Positions 9,300 to 19,800 of a DNA stretch of 64,000 bases are shown here, one piece after another. The stretch comes from Pelagicoccus sp. SDUM812002 (lineage in GTDB: Bacteria; Verrucomicrobiota; Verrucomicrobiia; Opitutales; Opitutaceae), in assembly GCF_031127835.1 (NCBI RefSeq), contig NZ_JARXHX010000004.1, positions 124,001 through 188,000 on the forward strand, written 5' to 3'. Both the position numbers and the translations under genes were made by a program. Under the pieces are notes generated by a model that had not been told where the DNA came from, searched no databases, and worked only from the letters and a program-made list of their open reading frames with translations. Numbering within the stretch: position 1 is the stretch's first letter; the number at the start of each line of letters is the position of its first letter.

Positions 9300-11174
9300 A
9301 TGAAACCGATCAACGAATTTCTTTTACGGCACGATCTGAGCTTGAAGGACAACCCCTGCGTCAGTCCAGACTTTTGCCTAGACTGGGAGGCCCTATCGGC
9401 CGCGATCGCTGCGGGCGAGCCGTTAACCGAGCACAGCAGGAGCCACTTTAGGACGAGCCAAGGAGACTGGTTGCTAGTGGAGTCATCAACAGGGGATCAT
9501 GCTTGGAAGCTGACTGCCCAGGCGGTAAGCGACTGCGCCCTCGAACCAAGTTTGCAGTATGAGGGAGCGTTTTACTACCCTGCTAGTTTTGAAAACCTAA
9601 TCCGTATCAAAAACCTCGCCCAGGAGCACGACGAGTATTGCGCGATCTTTCCCACAGCTCGGGGATCCATATCCAGCAGCACATTGGGAATAGGAGCCCG
9701 TTTCACTACCTTGCATTGGCCGGGAGTGGACTGGGCTATGGCGAATCTCGGAATCGGCGTAACCGCCAACCAAAACTCGATCCCGCGTGAGTTGGTTTTC
9801 GACGTGGATGCAATGTTGGCCGATACGCTTGATTCAGTACCGTTTCCATTCATCGGCGCGAACGTGCCAGAAGGTCACCAAGGCCAATCTGTGGAAGGCA
9901 TGAGCCATGGCTGCGTAATGGCCAAGCTCAAGACCGGCTTCCACGCCAATGGTATTCACTGGAGCTTCAACGCGGATCATCAGCCCATTGGCGGTAAGTT
10001 TGACGTTCGCGAAGATCGCTTGGTTCAAGGCTGTTTGTTCGCGTCTTACATTACCTTCGACCTCTCGCCCGAATTGGCGATTACGGAGGTGCCGGAGAGC
10101 TTCGAGGCCAAGAAGGCTTATGTAGAGGAGAATATCGAAGACGTTCTCGTTCGTACAGTTGCAAAACGCGTGGCCGATACGGGGCTTTCGGTAGAAGAGC
10201 ACGATTTGTATTCGTTGCTTTGTTACGTCTGGCCTTCGATGCTGAAGATGAAGGTGCGCGACGACAAATACGCCGCCGCTCGCGCCGCCGCTTTCACGAC
10301 TCAAGTGGGACGCGAATATCTCCGTGAGCTTTCCATTGACGAGTTGCCTGGATTGACGACTCCAGAAACGACAGCGGTGATGCTCGCGCTTTGCGAAGCG
10401 ATGGATATGCCAGTCAACTTCGTAGCGCCGGCCTTCGGTTTCCAAAAGAACATGCCGTATCCAGATAATGCTGAGCTACGCGAGCTCATCGAACGTCAAT
10501 GGCAAGTATGCAAGGAGTTTGGCGTAAGCATCGGCTTTCACTCTGGTTCCGGCAAGTCTTCGAAAAACTACCAAGTCATGGGCGAGGTCACCGGTGGCAA
10601 CCTTGAGATTAAGACGAGCGGTCGCTACACGTACGAGATGGGTGTAGCTCTCTCCAGCTCGAGCGATGAAGGTGACCAAGCTTTATGGCGTGATTGGTAC
10701 CAGTTCACGGTTGACCTAGCTGTCTCAGGTGCGTTCAGCGATTCCGATTCGGAGCGTTCCATGGCCCGTGAATTTATCGAAGCTACGTTACGCTTCGAAA
10801 ATCTCGCCACGAACGTATTTGGTTCTCCCGAGGAATGCCGAGCGGCACTTGAAGGCTTAAAGCCGAACGCAGACCATATGCACTGGTTCGAGTACAACTT
10901 CCTTTATGTCCTCGCTGCCAACGGCAGTTCGGAAAAGAGCTCCTTAGGTGACCACTCACCGGCTGGCTACAAGCAGCGCGCCCGTTTCTATTCGATAAGT
11001 CCCGAAGGTCGTCTCGCATTTGCACGCCGTGTTGCTCTCTACATCATTGGGCTAGCAAAGGACACCGGCCTCGTTGAGGAGGAAGACTACAATGAGGTGA
11101 ACGCTCGCCTCGCCGCCTACACCGACTTCGATTCCTTCGTGGCGGACATTGGCGAGAAACTGACCTTACGATAG
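9300..11174 (+). CDS. uxaE: Tagaturonate epimerase family protein (UxaE-like)
   Basis: 624 aa, cytoplasmic, no signal peptide. Around residues 410-445 the sequence SIGFHSGSGKSSKNY, then LEIKTSGRYTYEMGVAL, matches the pattern I associate with the UxaE family (HSGSDKFS and K-T-G segments). UxaE was first described in Thermotoga as a C3-epimerase interconverting D-tagaturonate and D-fructuronate, replacing the UxaB/UxaA branch. Its neighbours UxaC, an SDR reductase and KDG kinase fit this route. The protein is longer than the roughly 480-500 aa I recall for Thermotoga UxaE, mostly in the N-terminal part, so the exact substrate is uncertain. The start has only a weak ribosome site. Confidence 0.7.
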   Translation: MKPINEFLLRHDLSLKDNPCVSPDFCLDWEALSAAIAAGEPLTEHSRSHFRTSQGDWLLVESSTGDHAWKLTAQAVSDCALEPSLQYEGAFYYPASFENLIRIKNLAQEHDEYCAIFPTARGSISSSTLGIGARFTTLHWPGVDWAMANLGIGVTANQNSIPRELVFDVDAMLADTLDSVPFPFIGANVPEGHQGQSVEGMSHGCVMAKLKTGFHANGIHWSFNADHQPIGGKFDVREDRLVQGCLFASYITFDLSPELAITEVPESFEAKKAYVEENIEDVLVRTVAKRVADTGLSVEEHDLYSLLCYVWPSMLKMKVRDDKYAAARAAAFTTQVGREYLRELSIDELPGLTTPETTAVMLALCEAMDMPVNFVAPAFGFQKNMPYPDNAELRELIERQWQVCKEFGVSIGFHSGSGKSSKNYQVMGEVTGGNLEIKTSGRYTYEMGVALSSSSDEGDQALWRDWYQFTVDLAVSGAFSDSDSERSMAREFIEATLRFENLATNVFGSPEECRAALEGLKPNADHMHWFEYNFLYVLAANGSSEKSSLGDHSPAGYKQRARFYSISPEGRLAFARRVALYIIGLAKDTGLVEEEDYNEVNARLAAYTDFDSFVADIGEKLTLR

Positions 11175-11202
11175 CCCCTGCTTATTCTTACACTAGACAA
11201 AT

Positions 11203-12186
11203 ATGACACGTATCCTTCTCACAACTACATCCTTTCAGGATATTCCAGGCCCGCATCACAAGATGCTCGAGGATTCCCGCTTCGAAATTATTCGCGAGCG
11301 CGGCCCTCTTAGCGAAGCGCGTATGCTCGAGCTCGTGGGCGACATAGACGGGATGATTTGCGGAGATGACGCGATCACCGCTGCTGTCATCGACAAGGCG
11401 CTTCCTCGGTTGAAGATCATTTCCAAGTATGGCATCGGCCTCGATAAGATCGATGTGGCGCATACTGAAAAGGTTGGCCTGCCGCTCACATTTTGCCCGG
11501 GAGTTAACCATACCACCGTGGCGGAGCACACCTTTGCCCTCATGCTTTCCTTGTTCCGCCATCTTGTTGAAGAGGCGAACTATACTCGCAGCGGAAACTG
11601 GAAGCGACTTTCTGGACACGAAATCATGGGCAAGACGATTGGGATCGTCGGTCTTGGCCGCATTGGTCGAGAAGTCGCCACCCGTGCTAAGGCGTTCGGA
11701 CTTCGAGTGGTGGGTTACGATATCTACTGGCCAGAAGAGTTTGCCCTAGAGCACGGCATCGAACGTTTCGAAAGTGTTGGAGACGTATTTAAGGAAGCGG
11801 AAATCCTCAGCCTGCACACCAACCTATCGCCGGAAACGGAAAACATGGTTTGTGCGGAAAGCATCGCCACCATGAAAAAGGGCGTCGTCATTCTGAACTG
11901 TGCTCGTGGCGAACTGGTGAACTCTCCGGATATGGCAGCCGCTCTGGAGTCTGGCCAAGTCGGCGGTTACGGAGCGGATGTTCTGGAAGTTGAGCCCCCG
12001 CCGGCCGACCATGTTCTGCTAAAAGCGCCGAACTGTGTCATCACGCCGCACATCGGATCCCGCACGCACGAGTCGGTCCAACGCCAAGCTGGCATGGCCA
12101 CGCGCAATTTGCTCAATTTCTTCAAGAACATGCCTGCGGAAGCTCAAGCGAACAAGGCACCGTGGCCGCCTAAAGGCCGCCGCTAG
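11203..12186 (+). CDS. D-isomer-specific 2-hydroxyacid dehydrogenase (SerA-like)
   Basis: 327 aa. The Rossmann motif GIVGLGRIGREVATRA and downstream NCARGELVN, EVEPPPADHVLL and TPHIGSRTHE (active-site His) define the NAD-dependent 2-hydroxyacid dehydrogenase family. It resembles phosphoglycerate dehydrogenase but lacks the ACT/ASB regulatory domains, and its place in the uronate operon argues against a role in serine synthesis. A 2-keto/2-hydroxy acid derived from pectin sugars is a likely substrate; this is inference. The start is preceded by CTAGACAAAT with no ribosome site. Confidence 0.85.
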   Translation: MTRILLTTTSFQDIPGPHHKMLEDSRFEIIRERGPLSEARMLELVGDIDGMICGDDAITAAVIDKALPRLKIISKYGIGLDKIDVAHTEKVGLPLTFCPGVNHTTVAEHTFALMLSLFRHLVEEANYTRSGNWKRLSGHEIMGKTIGIVGLGRIGREVATRAKAFGLRVVGYDIYWPEEFALEHGIERFESVGDVFKEAEILSLHTNLSPETENMVCAESIATMKKGVVILNCARGELVNSPDMAAALESGQVGGYGADVLEVEPPPADHVLLKAPNCVITPHIGSRTHESVQRQAGMATRNLLNFFKNMPAEAQANKAPWPPKGRR

Positions 12187-12218
12187 TCTCAGTCAGAACT
12201 CTCTACCACTTTCCCCCT

Positions 12219-13316
12219 ATGAGCGAAATTTTTAAGATCGTACCCGAGGCGACCCACAATGCCCTCGTCGAAGCCGCGTACAAGCATCGTGGATACAACG
12301 AAGAAGAAGCTGCCTATGCGGCCAAGTTCTCAGCTTACGCTTCCACTCATGGAATTCGTACGCATAATGCTCTGAAGGCGTTGCATCTTGATCATCTATT
12401 CGGTTCCGGATCCCAAGGCTGCGTTCCGAACGCTAAGATCGAAAAACTGGATACACGTTTCGAGGCGAGCCAGACTTGGAACGCGAATCGTAAGCTGGGG
12501 CAGGCGACTGCCTACGAAGCTCTCGAAACTTGTATCGAACTCGCCGATAAGTACGGTATCGGTCAGGTCTCGGTTGACAATGCATTCCACTACCTCTGGG
12601 GAGGTGGATACGTGATGGAAGCCGCAAAGCGTGGCTACATTGCCTACACAAATTGTACTGCGGCCCTCGCAGAAGTGGTCCCATTCATGGGCAAATACCC
12701 AACGCTAGGCACCAACCCTCACAGCTGGGGTTTCCCGACAACCGACGCGGTTGGCTTCCCGATCGTTATCGATTGGGCGACTTCTGTCATCGCCATGGGC
12801 CGCGTTCAACAGATCGCTCGCGAAGGTGGTACGCTACCGCCAAACGCAGCAGTGGATAAGGATGGGAATCCGACTACTAATCCGAAGGAAGCGGCAGCTC
12901 TGATTCCGTTTGGAGCGCACAAGGGCTACGGCCTGAGCCTCATCAACGAGATTGTAGGTGGCTTCATCGGTGGATCCTTGCCGACGGTGCGCAATCGTTC
13001 TTGGGAAATCGAAGACGAAAAGCATACCGCTTGCTTCTATTTCCAAGTGATCCACCCGGACGCCATGAGCTCTGGAGCTTTCGCGAAAGGTCGCGACCAA
13101 TCAGCCAACGTGAAGGCGGTCATAGACGATGTGTTGGGGCACGGAAACGAAAACTGTCTGCTCCCCGGACAAATCGAAGCTGGAGCCGCTGCAAAGACGG
13201 AGGCCAACGGTGGTTTGTTGTTCTCGATCGCAGAAATCGAGGCATTCAATGAACTTGCTGTTGAGTGCGACGAAGAACCTTGGAAAGTAGAGAGCTTCCA
13301 AAACGCCAAGTCATAA
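12219..13316 (+). CDS. Ldh-family (malate/L-lactate/diketogulonate) NAD(P)-dependent oxidoreductase
   Basis: 365 aa. The sequence fits the Ldh_2 family (YlbC/YiaK-type): ASTHGIRTHNA carries the conserved S-H-G-x-x-T/S-H active-site region, followed by DNAFHYLWGGGYVMEAAKRG, GTNPHSWGFP, and GAHKGYGLSLINEIVGGFIGG. Members reduce 2-keto acids such as 2,3-diketogulonate, pyruvate analogues or delta-1-piperideine-2-carboxylate. The canonical galacturonate route does not need it, so it may serve an additional pectin-derived acid. A pyrimidine-rich leader and no Shine-Dalgarno precede the ATG. Confidence 0.85.
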   Translation: MSEIFKIVPEATHNALVEAAYKHRGYNEEEAAYAAKFSAYASTHGIRTHNALKALHLDHLFGSGSQGCVPNAKIEKLDTRFEASQTWNANRKLGQATAYEALETCIELADKYGIGQVSVDNAFHYLWGGGYVMEAAKRGYIAYTNCTAALAEVVPFMGKYPTLGTNPHSWGFPTTDAVGFPIVIDWATSVIAMGRVQQIAREGGTLPPNAAVDKDGNPTTNPKEAAALIPFGAHKGYGLSLINEIVGGFIGGSLPTVRNRSWEIEDEKHTACFYFQVIHPDAMSSGAFAKGRDQSANVKAVIDDVLGHGNENCLLPGQIEAGAAAKTEANGGLLFSIAEIEAFNELAVECDEEPWKVESFQNAKS

Positions 13317-13335
13317 ACCTTACCAGAATTTAGAA

Positions 13336-14433
13336 ATGAGTATCGAAATCAAATCCGCTGAATCCTGCAAATACGACATCGTCTCCCTAGGCGAAATTAT
13401 GCTCCGACTCGATCCCGGCGAAGGCCGCGTGCGCACGGCGCGGAGCTTCCGAGCCTGGGAAGGGGGAGGTGAATACAACGTCGCTCGCGGCATGCGCAAG
13501 TGCTTTGGCCTCCGCGCTGGTGTAGTCACTGCTTTTGCCGATAATGAAGTGGGCCACTTGATCGAAGACTTTATCATGCAGGGCGGTGTCGACACTTCCT
13601 GGATACAGTGGAAGCCTTACGACGGTCTCGGGCGTGAAGTTCGCAATGGGCTAAACTTCACGGAGCGAGGCTTTGGAATCCGTGGAGCTGTAGGCGTACC
13701 TGACCGTGGTTTGACGGCGGCGAGCCAGATGAAGGTGGGCGACGTAGATTGGGAAAAGCTTTTCGGCGAGGACGGGGTACGCTGGTTCCACACCGGTGGA
13801 ATTTTCGCAGCCCTTTCCGATACGACTCCTGCATTTGTGATTGAGGCCGTCAAGGCCGCCAAGAAGCATGGAACTATAGTTTCCTACGACTTGAACTATC
13901 GTCCTTCTCTCTGGAAAAGCATCGGCGGTCACGCCAAGTGCCAGGAAGTGAATCGCGAAATCGCAAAGTATGTCGACGTGATGATTGGTAACGAAGAGGA
14001 TTTCACAGCTTGTCTCGGTTTCGAGGTCGAAGGTGTGGACGAGAACATTTCCAAGATCGAAATCGGCGCCTTCAAGTCGATGATCGAAAAGGCGGTTTCC
14101 GAGTTTCCGAATTTTCAAGCGACTGCGACTACGCTTCGCGCAGTGAAGACTGCCACCGTCAATGACTGGGGCGCGATCTGCTGGCATGATGGGAAGTTCT
14201 ACGAATCGAACCAGTATCCTGAGCTCGAAATCATGGATCGCGTCGGAGGGGGTGACAGCTTCGCCTCTGGCCTCATCTACGGATTCCTCTCCACTGGCGA
14301 TCCGGCCAAGGCTGTAAACTATGGGGCAGCTCACGGTGCTCTCGCAATGACGACTCCTGGCGACACCTCCATGGTTACGGTTAAGGAAGTCGAAAAGGTC
14401 ATGGGTGGCGGCGGAGCTCGCGTCGTCCGCTAA
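13336..14433 (+). CDS. kdgK: PfkB-family sugar kinase, probable 2-keto-3-deoxygluconate kinase
   Basis: 365 aa. Both ribokinase-family signatures are present: the N-terminal GGGEYNVARGMRK and the C-terminal DRVGGGDSFASGLIYGF, where GGGD replaces the common GAGD and its Asp is the catalytic base. In this context it should phosphorylate KDG to KDPG, the last step before aldolase cleavage. Somewhat longer than E. coli KdgK (about 310 aa). An intrinsic terminator follows directly, then the SDR gene. Confidence 0.85.
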   Translation: MSIEIKSAESCKYDIVSLGEIMLRLDPGEGRVRTARSFRAWEGGGEYNVARGMRKCFGLRAGVVTAFADNEVGHLIEDFIMQGGVDTSWIQWKPYDGLGREVRNGLNFTERGFGIRGAVGVPDRGLTAASQMKVGDVDWEKLFGEDGVRWFHTGGIFAALSDTTPAFVIEAVKAAKKHGTIVSYDLNYRPSLWKSIGGHAKCQEVNREIAKYVDVMIGNEEDFTACLGFEVEGVDENISKIEIGAFKSMIEKAVSEFPNFQATATTLRAVKTATVNDWGAICWHDGKFYESNQYPELEIMDRVGGGDSFASGLIYGFLSTGDPAKAVNYGAAHGALAMTTPGDTSMVTVKEVEKVMGGGGARVVR

Positions 14434-14451
14434 AGCATAACTTATTTGAAT

Positions 14452-14484
14452 ACGCGGGGCGAAAACCCCCGCGTTCCGTTTTTT
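14452..14484 (+). terminator. Terminator or attenuator hairpin abutting the SDR start codon
   Basis: Perfect 8-bp stem ACGCGGGG (14452-14459) and CCCCGCGT (14467-14474), 7-nt loop, then CCG and TTTTTT (14479-14484). The next base begins the ATG of the SDR gene. The position suggests partial termination between kdgK and the reductase, or control of ribosome access. Confidence 0.8.
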
Positions 14485-15267
14485 ATGAGCAGTTTCCTAG
14501 AATCTCTTTTCAACTTGAATGGTAAAGTCGCCGTCATCATAGGCGGCACTGGCGAACTTTGCGGAGCCATGGCTGAGGGTCTCGCTAAGGCCGGCACGAC
14601 TACGGTACTCGTAGGACGTAGTCTGGAGAAGGCCAAGGCCCGTATTGCCAGGATCGAAGAAGCGGGCGGCTCCGCCTATTTTGAGTCTGCGGATCTTGGC
14701 AGCAAGGCGTCGATCACCGAAATGCTGTCCCGCGTCGTCGAAAAGTCCGGAAGCGTCGATATCTTGGTAAATGGTGCAGGAGCTAACTCTCCGACTCCGT
14801 TCCTCGACATCCCGGAGGACGAGTACGATCGCCTTTTCGAGATCAATACCAAAGCAGTGTTTCTGGCCTGCCAAGTTTTCGGCAAGTATTTTCTCGATAA
14901 GGGGCAAGGTGGCTCGATCATAAATGTTGGTTCCATGTCCGGCTTGATACCGCTTTCCCGAGTCTTCACCTATTCGGCTACGAAGGCTGCGGTGCACAAC
15001 CTGTCCAAGAATCTTGCCCGCGAGTGGGCTACGCAGAAAATCCGGGTCAACACGATCGTTCCTGGCTTCTTTCCAGCGGAGCAAAACAAGAAGGTCCTGA
15101 CCGAAGAACGCGTAGGTCAAATAATGGGCCACACTCCAATGAAGCGTTTTGGAGAAGCTAAGGAATTGGTAGGCGCCACGCTATTGCTTGCATCGGATAC
15201 GGCTGGCTCATTTGTAACAGGCACGGAAGTAGTGGTGGACGGTGGCTACGCTGCTATGACAATCTAA
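14485..15267 (+). CDS. SDR oxidoreductase, probable fructuronate reductase (D-mannonate-forming)
   Basis: 260 aa from the ATG at 14485; the upstream TTG (14446) would put a terminator inside the coding region and is rejected. Short-chain dehydrogenase signatures: [20 protein letters not shown] (cofactor loop), [10 protein letters not shown], catalytic [20 protein letters not shown] (Tyr-x-x-x-Lys), and [12 protein letters not shown] enzymes of this type act as D-mannonate oxidoreductase/fructuronate reductase in Bacillus and Thermotoga, and as KduD or gluconate 5-dehydrogenase elsewhere. Position between KDG kinase and UxaC favours fructuronate reduction. The start codon has no ribosome site, being directly preceded by the T-tract of a terminator-like hairpin. 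Confidence 0.8.
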   Translation: MSSFLESLFNLNGKVAVIIGGTGELCGAMAEGLAKAGTTTVLVGRSLEKAKARIARIEEAGGSAYFESADLGSKASITEMLSRVVEKSGSVDILVNGAGANSPTPFLDIPEDEYDRLFEINTKAVFLACQVFGKYFLDKGQGGSIINVGSMSGLIPLSRVFTYSATKAAVHNLSKNLAREWATQKIRVNTIVPGFFPAEQNKKVLTEERVGQIMGHTPMKRFGEAKELVGATLLLASDTAGSFVTGTEVVVDGGYAAMTI

Positions 15268-15292
15268 CCTGCTAACTCCGGTTTCCCAAACA

Positions 15293-16696
15293 ATGTCATT
15301 CATCCACGACGATTTTCTTCTCCAGTCCGAAGCTGCTCGCGAGCTCTATCACATCTACGCGAAGGACGAGCCAATATACGACTACCATTGCCATTTGCCC
15401 CCGCAGGATGTGGCGAACAATCGCCGCTTTTCTGATCTCGCTGAGATATGGCTGGAAGGTGACCACTACAAATGGCGTGCTATGCGTAGCAACGGCGTCA
15501 GTGAGACCTACTGCACCGGCGAGGCTGAACCTTACGACAAATTTTTAGCTTGGTGTCGAACCGTTCCGCAGACGCTTCGCAACCCGCTCTATCATTGGAG
15601 CCACTTGGAGTTGAAGCGCTATTTCGATATCGATGTCCTTATCAGCGAGGATACCGCCAAGGAGATTTGGGATGCGGCCAACGAAAAGCTCAAGTCAGAC
15701 GATTTGAGCGCTCACGGAATCTTGAAGAACTTCAAGGTAAAGGTTGTGGGCACGACAGACGACCCGACAGATGACCTCGCGCATCACGAAACGATTCGTG
15801 GCCAAGGACTGGATACGAGGGTCGTGCCGACTTTCCGTCCAGACAAAGCCTTGAATGTGGACAGAGCAGTAGATTTCAACGCTTGGGTCGACAAGCTCGC
15901 CAGCGTGGTAGGTCGAGACATTTCCAGCCTTACGGAACTGCTATCCGCCCTCCAAGAGCGTCATGGCTACTTCCATGATATGGGGGGACGTTTATCGGAT
16001 CATGGGCTAGAGCGCTGTTACTTCGCGGATACGAACGAGAGTGAGGTTTCCGCGATTTTTGACAAAGCTCGCTCTGGATCAGATGCCAATGAAATCGAGA
16101 AGGAGGCCTTTGCTTTCTATGTTATGCGGGAAGTCGGGCGTTGGAATGCGGAACGCGGTTGGACGATGCAGTTGCATGTAGGAGCGATCCGTAACAACAA
16201 CGCGCGATTGTTTCGAAGTCTTGGTCCGGATACGGGTTTTGATTCGATCGGGGATTTTCCTCAAGTGAAGACCATGAGCCGCTTCCTTAGCAGTTTAGAT
16301 ACGACTGGGCAGTTGCCAAAAACGGTGATCTACAACTTGAACTGGTCTGATAACTACGCGATGGCTACGATGCTGGGCAATTTTCAGGACGGCACGATTC
16401 CCGGAAAGATTCAACTCGGCAGCGGGTGGTGGTTCTTGGACCAAAAGGAAGGGATGATCGCCCAGATGAACGCGCTGTCGAATCTCGGACTACTGTCACG
16501 GTTCGTGGGAATGCTGACAGACTCTCGCTCTTTCCTATCGTACCCACGCCACGAATACTTCCGTCGCATACTCTGCGATTTGATAGGGCAAGATATAGTC
16601 TCTGGCGAGATCCCAGGCGATATGGAGTTGGTCGGCGGTATGGTCAGGAATATTTGCTTCGGCAATGCTGACGAGTACTTCCGAGTCCTAAAGTAA
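15293..16696 (+). CDS. uxaC: Uronate isomerase
   Basis: 467 aa, the usual length. Opens with MSFIHDDFLLQSEAARELYH and the metal-site motif YDYHCHLPP, then LSEIWLEGDHYKWRAMR-like sequence, KVVGTTDDPTDDL, MQLHVGAIRNNN, GWWFLDQKEGM and LSYPRHEYFRRILC, all characteristic of UxaC. It isomerises D-galacturonate to D-tagaturonate and D-glucuronate to D-fructuronate in the cytoplasm. It is the last gene of the uronate cluster and is followed by a terminator. Confidence 0.95.
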   Translation: MSFIHDDFLLQSEAARELYHIYAKDEPIYDYHCHLPPQDVANNRRFSDLAEIWLEGDHYKWRAMRSNGVSETYCTGEAEPYDKFLAWCRTVPQTLRNPLYHWSHLELKRYFDIDVLISEDTAKEIWDAANEKLKSDDLSAHGILKNFKVKVVGTTDDPTDDLAHHETIRGQGLDTRVVPTFRPDKALNVDRAVDFNAWVDKLASVVGRDISSLTELLSALQERHGYFHDMGGRLSDHGLERCYFADTNESEVSAIFDKARSGSDANEIEKEAFAFYVMREVGRWNAERGWTMQLHVGAIRNNNARLFRSLGPDTGFDSIGDFPQVKTMSRFLSSLDTTGQLPKTVIYNLNWSDNYAMATMLGNFQDGTIPGKIQLGSGWWFLDQKEGMIAQMNALSNLGLLSRFVGMLTDSRSFLSYPRHEYFRRILCDLIGQDIVSGEIPGDMELVGGMVRNICFGNADEYFRVLK

Positions 16697-16721
16697 CGGA
16701 GTGCGGATCATTTAATCTCTG

Positions 16722-16759
16722 GCCGAAGCGGGGCGATCTTGCCCTGTTTCGGCTTTTTT
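16722..16759 (+). terminator. Terminator after uxaC
   Basis: A 13-position stem, GCCGAAGCGGGGC (16722-16734) with GCCCTGTTTCGGC (16741-16753), has two G-U pairs, a 6-nt loop and a following T-run (16754-16759). It closes the uronate cluster. Confidence 0.85.
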
Positions 16760-16863
16760 GTGCGGGGTTTTCGAGGAGGAGTTTGATGGGAACCTGCTTG
16801 AGTCGATGGGTTTTATAGATGACATTTTACGGTATCTCTTGGATAGGATCGGGAGAATAGAAG

Positions 16864-19800
16864 ATGCCAGCACGACAAACCCAAAAACGGATCTGTGTAC
16901 GCCTTGGAATCGCAGCAGCTGTGGTTTCACTTTGTCTCATGTGTGCATTTGTTTGGCTTTTGGGTCGGACTCAGGTTGAAGAATTTGGGCGAAGGGCAGA
17001 ATTGCTGCTAGAGCTCGCACTAATTGCGGGCCAGCCCGGGGAAGGCCCGCGAGAACTTGAGGTTTTGCGAAAAAAGTTGGCGGACTTTGAATTGCGACCG
17101 GAAGTCTTCGTATGGAACGAATCGGGAAAGTCAGTGCTAATTGAGGCGACAGGTAGCGCTCTACCGGCTCGGCTGAGGGACGACCTGTCTGCTAAGAAGG
17201 ATGGGCCGATATCGAAAGGAGGGTACAACTATTGGGTCGCCACGAGCGAACCCGATGAGGGAGGAAACTTGTTGCACGGTGCGATTAGGATCGAAGAGCG
17301 GAGCCTCGACTATTTAGCGTTAGAACGCTACGGAGCGTTTTTTGGTCTTAGCGTGCTATCGATTGTAGCGCTTATTGGATACGTTTTCCATATTCAGCGC
17401 CGAATTCTTTTTAGGCCTCTTTCACATTTATTCGAACGAATCGCGGAGGAAATCGAAGGTATTTCGGGATCCATTCAGTCGGATAATACTGCTTCGGACG
17501 AAATGGTGGGGCTGAATACTCGTTATGACGAGCTAATCGAGGTTGCGCGACGCCAGCGTAACGAATTGAAGGTTCGCAGCGAGGAGTTGCGTCACTTGCT
17601 GGATGCGCTGCCGGCCTATGTTTGGTACAAGGACGACAAGAACAATATTGTCAGAGTGAACCGATCTGCGGCGGAATCCGTTGGTTACTCGATCGAAGCC
17701 TTGGAGGGAAAGTCTATAGAAGAAATTTTCCCAGAAGAAGCGTCGGCCTACTATAAAGATGATAAGGAAGTAATAGAAAGTGGCGTGCCTAAGCTTGGTT
17801 ACACAGAGAGCTACTCTCCGGTCAGCGGAAAGGCTCGGACAATCCGGACAGACAAGATTCCGTATGTCGACAGCGATGGGAATGTCACCGGAGTTGTAGC
17901 ATTGGTTACGGATATCAGTGAGCTGGTTGAACTGCAAAAGGAACGCGAGGCAAGCGATCGATTGATCCGGCGGCTTGTCGAGATCGGTAGTTGGGAATCA
18001 GAAGGGGTTGACGAGCGAATTGCTGCGGCTCTGAAAGATACCTGCGAGGCGTTGGGAATGAAGACGGGAATATTATCCGAGATTTCCGACGGCCGATACA
18101 CTGTTCGCCAAGTTTATGACGAGAGAGGTCTTATCTCTCCTGGCTTTACCTGCACGTTGGATGACGTCTATTGCAATTTTGTATTGATGACAGGCTGTGG
18201 TATCGCCTCTAACCACATAGCGGAATCGACTTGGGGCGAGATGGATTGCTACAAACGCCTCCGCCTTGAGAGCTATGTAGCATCGCCCGTAAGGCGAGGT
18301 GGTAAGATCACTGGAACGATCAATTTCAGCTCTCCTGAGATTCGTTCTAAGCCCTTTGCGCAATTCGAGATTGATGCGGTGCAGTTGCTCTCGAATTGGA
18401 TCGAAGGATTGATTCGGCAAGAGGAAATAGTCGAGCAGCTCAATAGGCAAAAGGTAGAGCTGCGTTTGATTTTGGATACGACTCCGAGCCAAATTTGGTT
18501 TAGGGACGAAGAAAACCGAATATTGAGGGCGAATCAGGCTGCGGCAGCGTCGCTTGGTCTGTCGGTCGAAGAAGTGGAGGGGAAGTTAGCGAGCGAGCTT
18601 TTCTCAGATGGCTACGATAGGATTATAGACGAGGACTCGCGCATCTTAGAAACTGGTGAACCGTTTCTAGGAGGTATTCGCTCCTGCATTACAAATAGTG
18701 GAGGTACGGTATGGTTTAGGTATGATAAACTGCCTTTTGATTTGGGTGAAGGTAGGCGGGGGATTGTTTCTGTTGTGAGCGAGATCACAGAGATCGTCGA
18801 AAGCCAAAATGCAGTTAAGGAGGCTGATGAACGGTTTCGGGTGGCAGTCGAAGAGTCGCCGGTGGGGATGCTTATTGTCGACTCGGCATTGCGGGTTGTA
18901 CTAGTGAACTACGAAGTCGAACGGATTTTTGGATACGAGCGGGACGCTCTATTGTGGCGCTCGGTAGATCATGTGTTGGGGAGTCGTGTCCTGACTGCGT
19001 TGGATTGTTTGTTCGATGCGGAAGAACGGATCGAAGAGAAGGTGAGGCTAGGTAGTGAAGGAGATCTATTTGCTAAGCGGAAAGACGATTTGGAAATACC
19101 AGTCGAAGTGATTGTAAGCCCGTATTCACTTTTAGGAAACAATTTTGCACTTGTTTCCGTTTTCGACATCAGCGAAAGAATCGAATCGCAACGGGCGATG
19201 CTAGATAGTGAAGAGCGTTTTCAGCTCGCTGCCGAAGGAGCAAGCGTGGGCATTTGGGATTGGCTGGACACTGCGAGCAAACAGGAATGGTGGTCACCAA
19301 AGTTCTATGAGTTGCTTGGTTACGATAGGGACGATTTGGAGTCCTCGCTCGAAACCTTCCGCTCGCTCTTGCATCCCGATGATCTAGAGTCTACCTTTGC
19401 CTCGGTTCAGAAGTGTTTCGAAGAGAGACTTCCGTTCGCAGCCGACTATCGCTTACTGTGTAAGAATGGTGAATACAATTGGTTTTTGGGAAGTGGAATG
19501 GTCTCTTTCGACGAATCTGGAAAGCCTCGGCGGATGACCGGAACGATACAGGATATCAATGATCGAAAAGTAGCTGAGGAGAAGCTGTCGAGCGTTGTTA
19601 CGGATTTGCAGCGAGCGAATGAAGAGCTTTCCAATTTCGCCTTTCTCAGTTCACACGACCTGCAAGAACCTTTGAGGACTATTTCAAGCTTTCTGAATCT
19701 TTTAAAAGACGATTACGGTTCTCAGTTGGATGAGTCCGCAAACGAGTATATGGACTTTACTTTGGTCGCGGTGAGTCGCTTGCAGAACATGATTCGAAGC

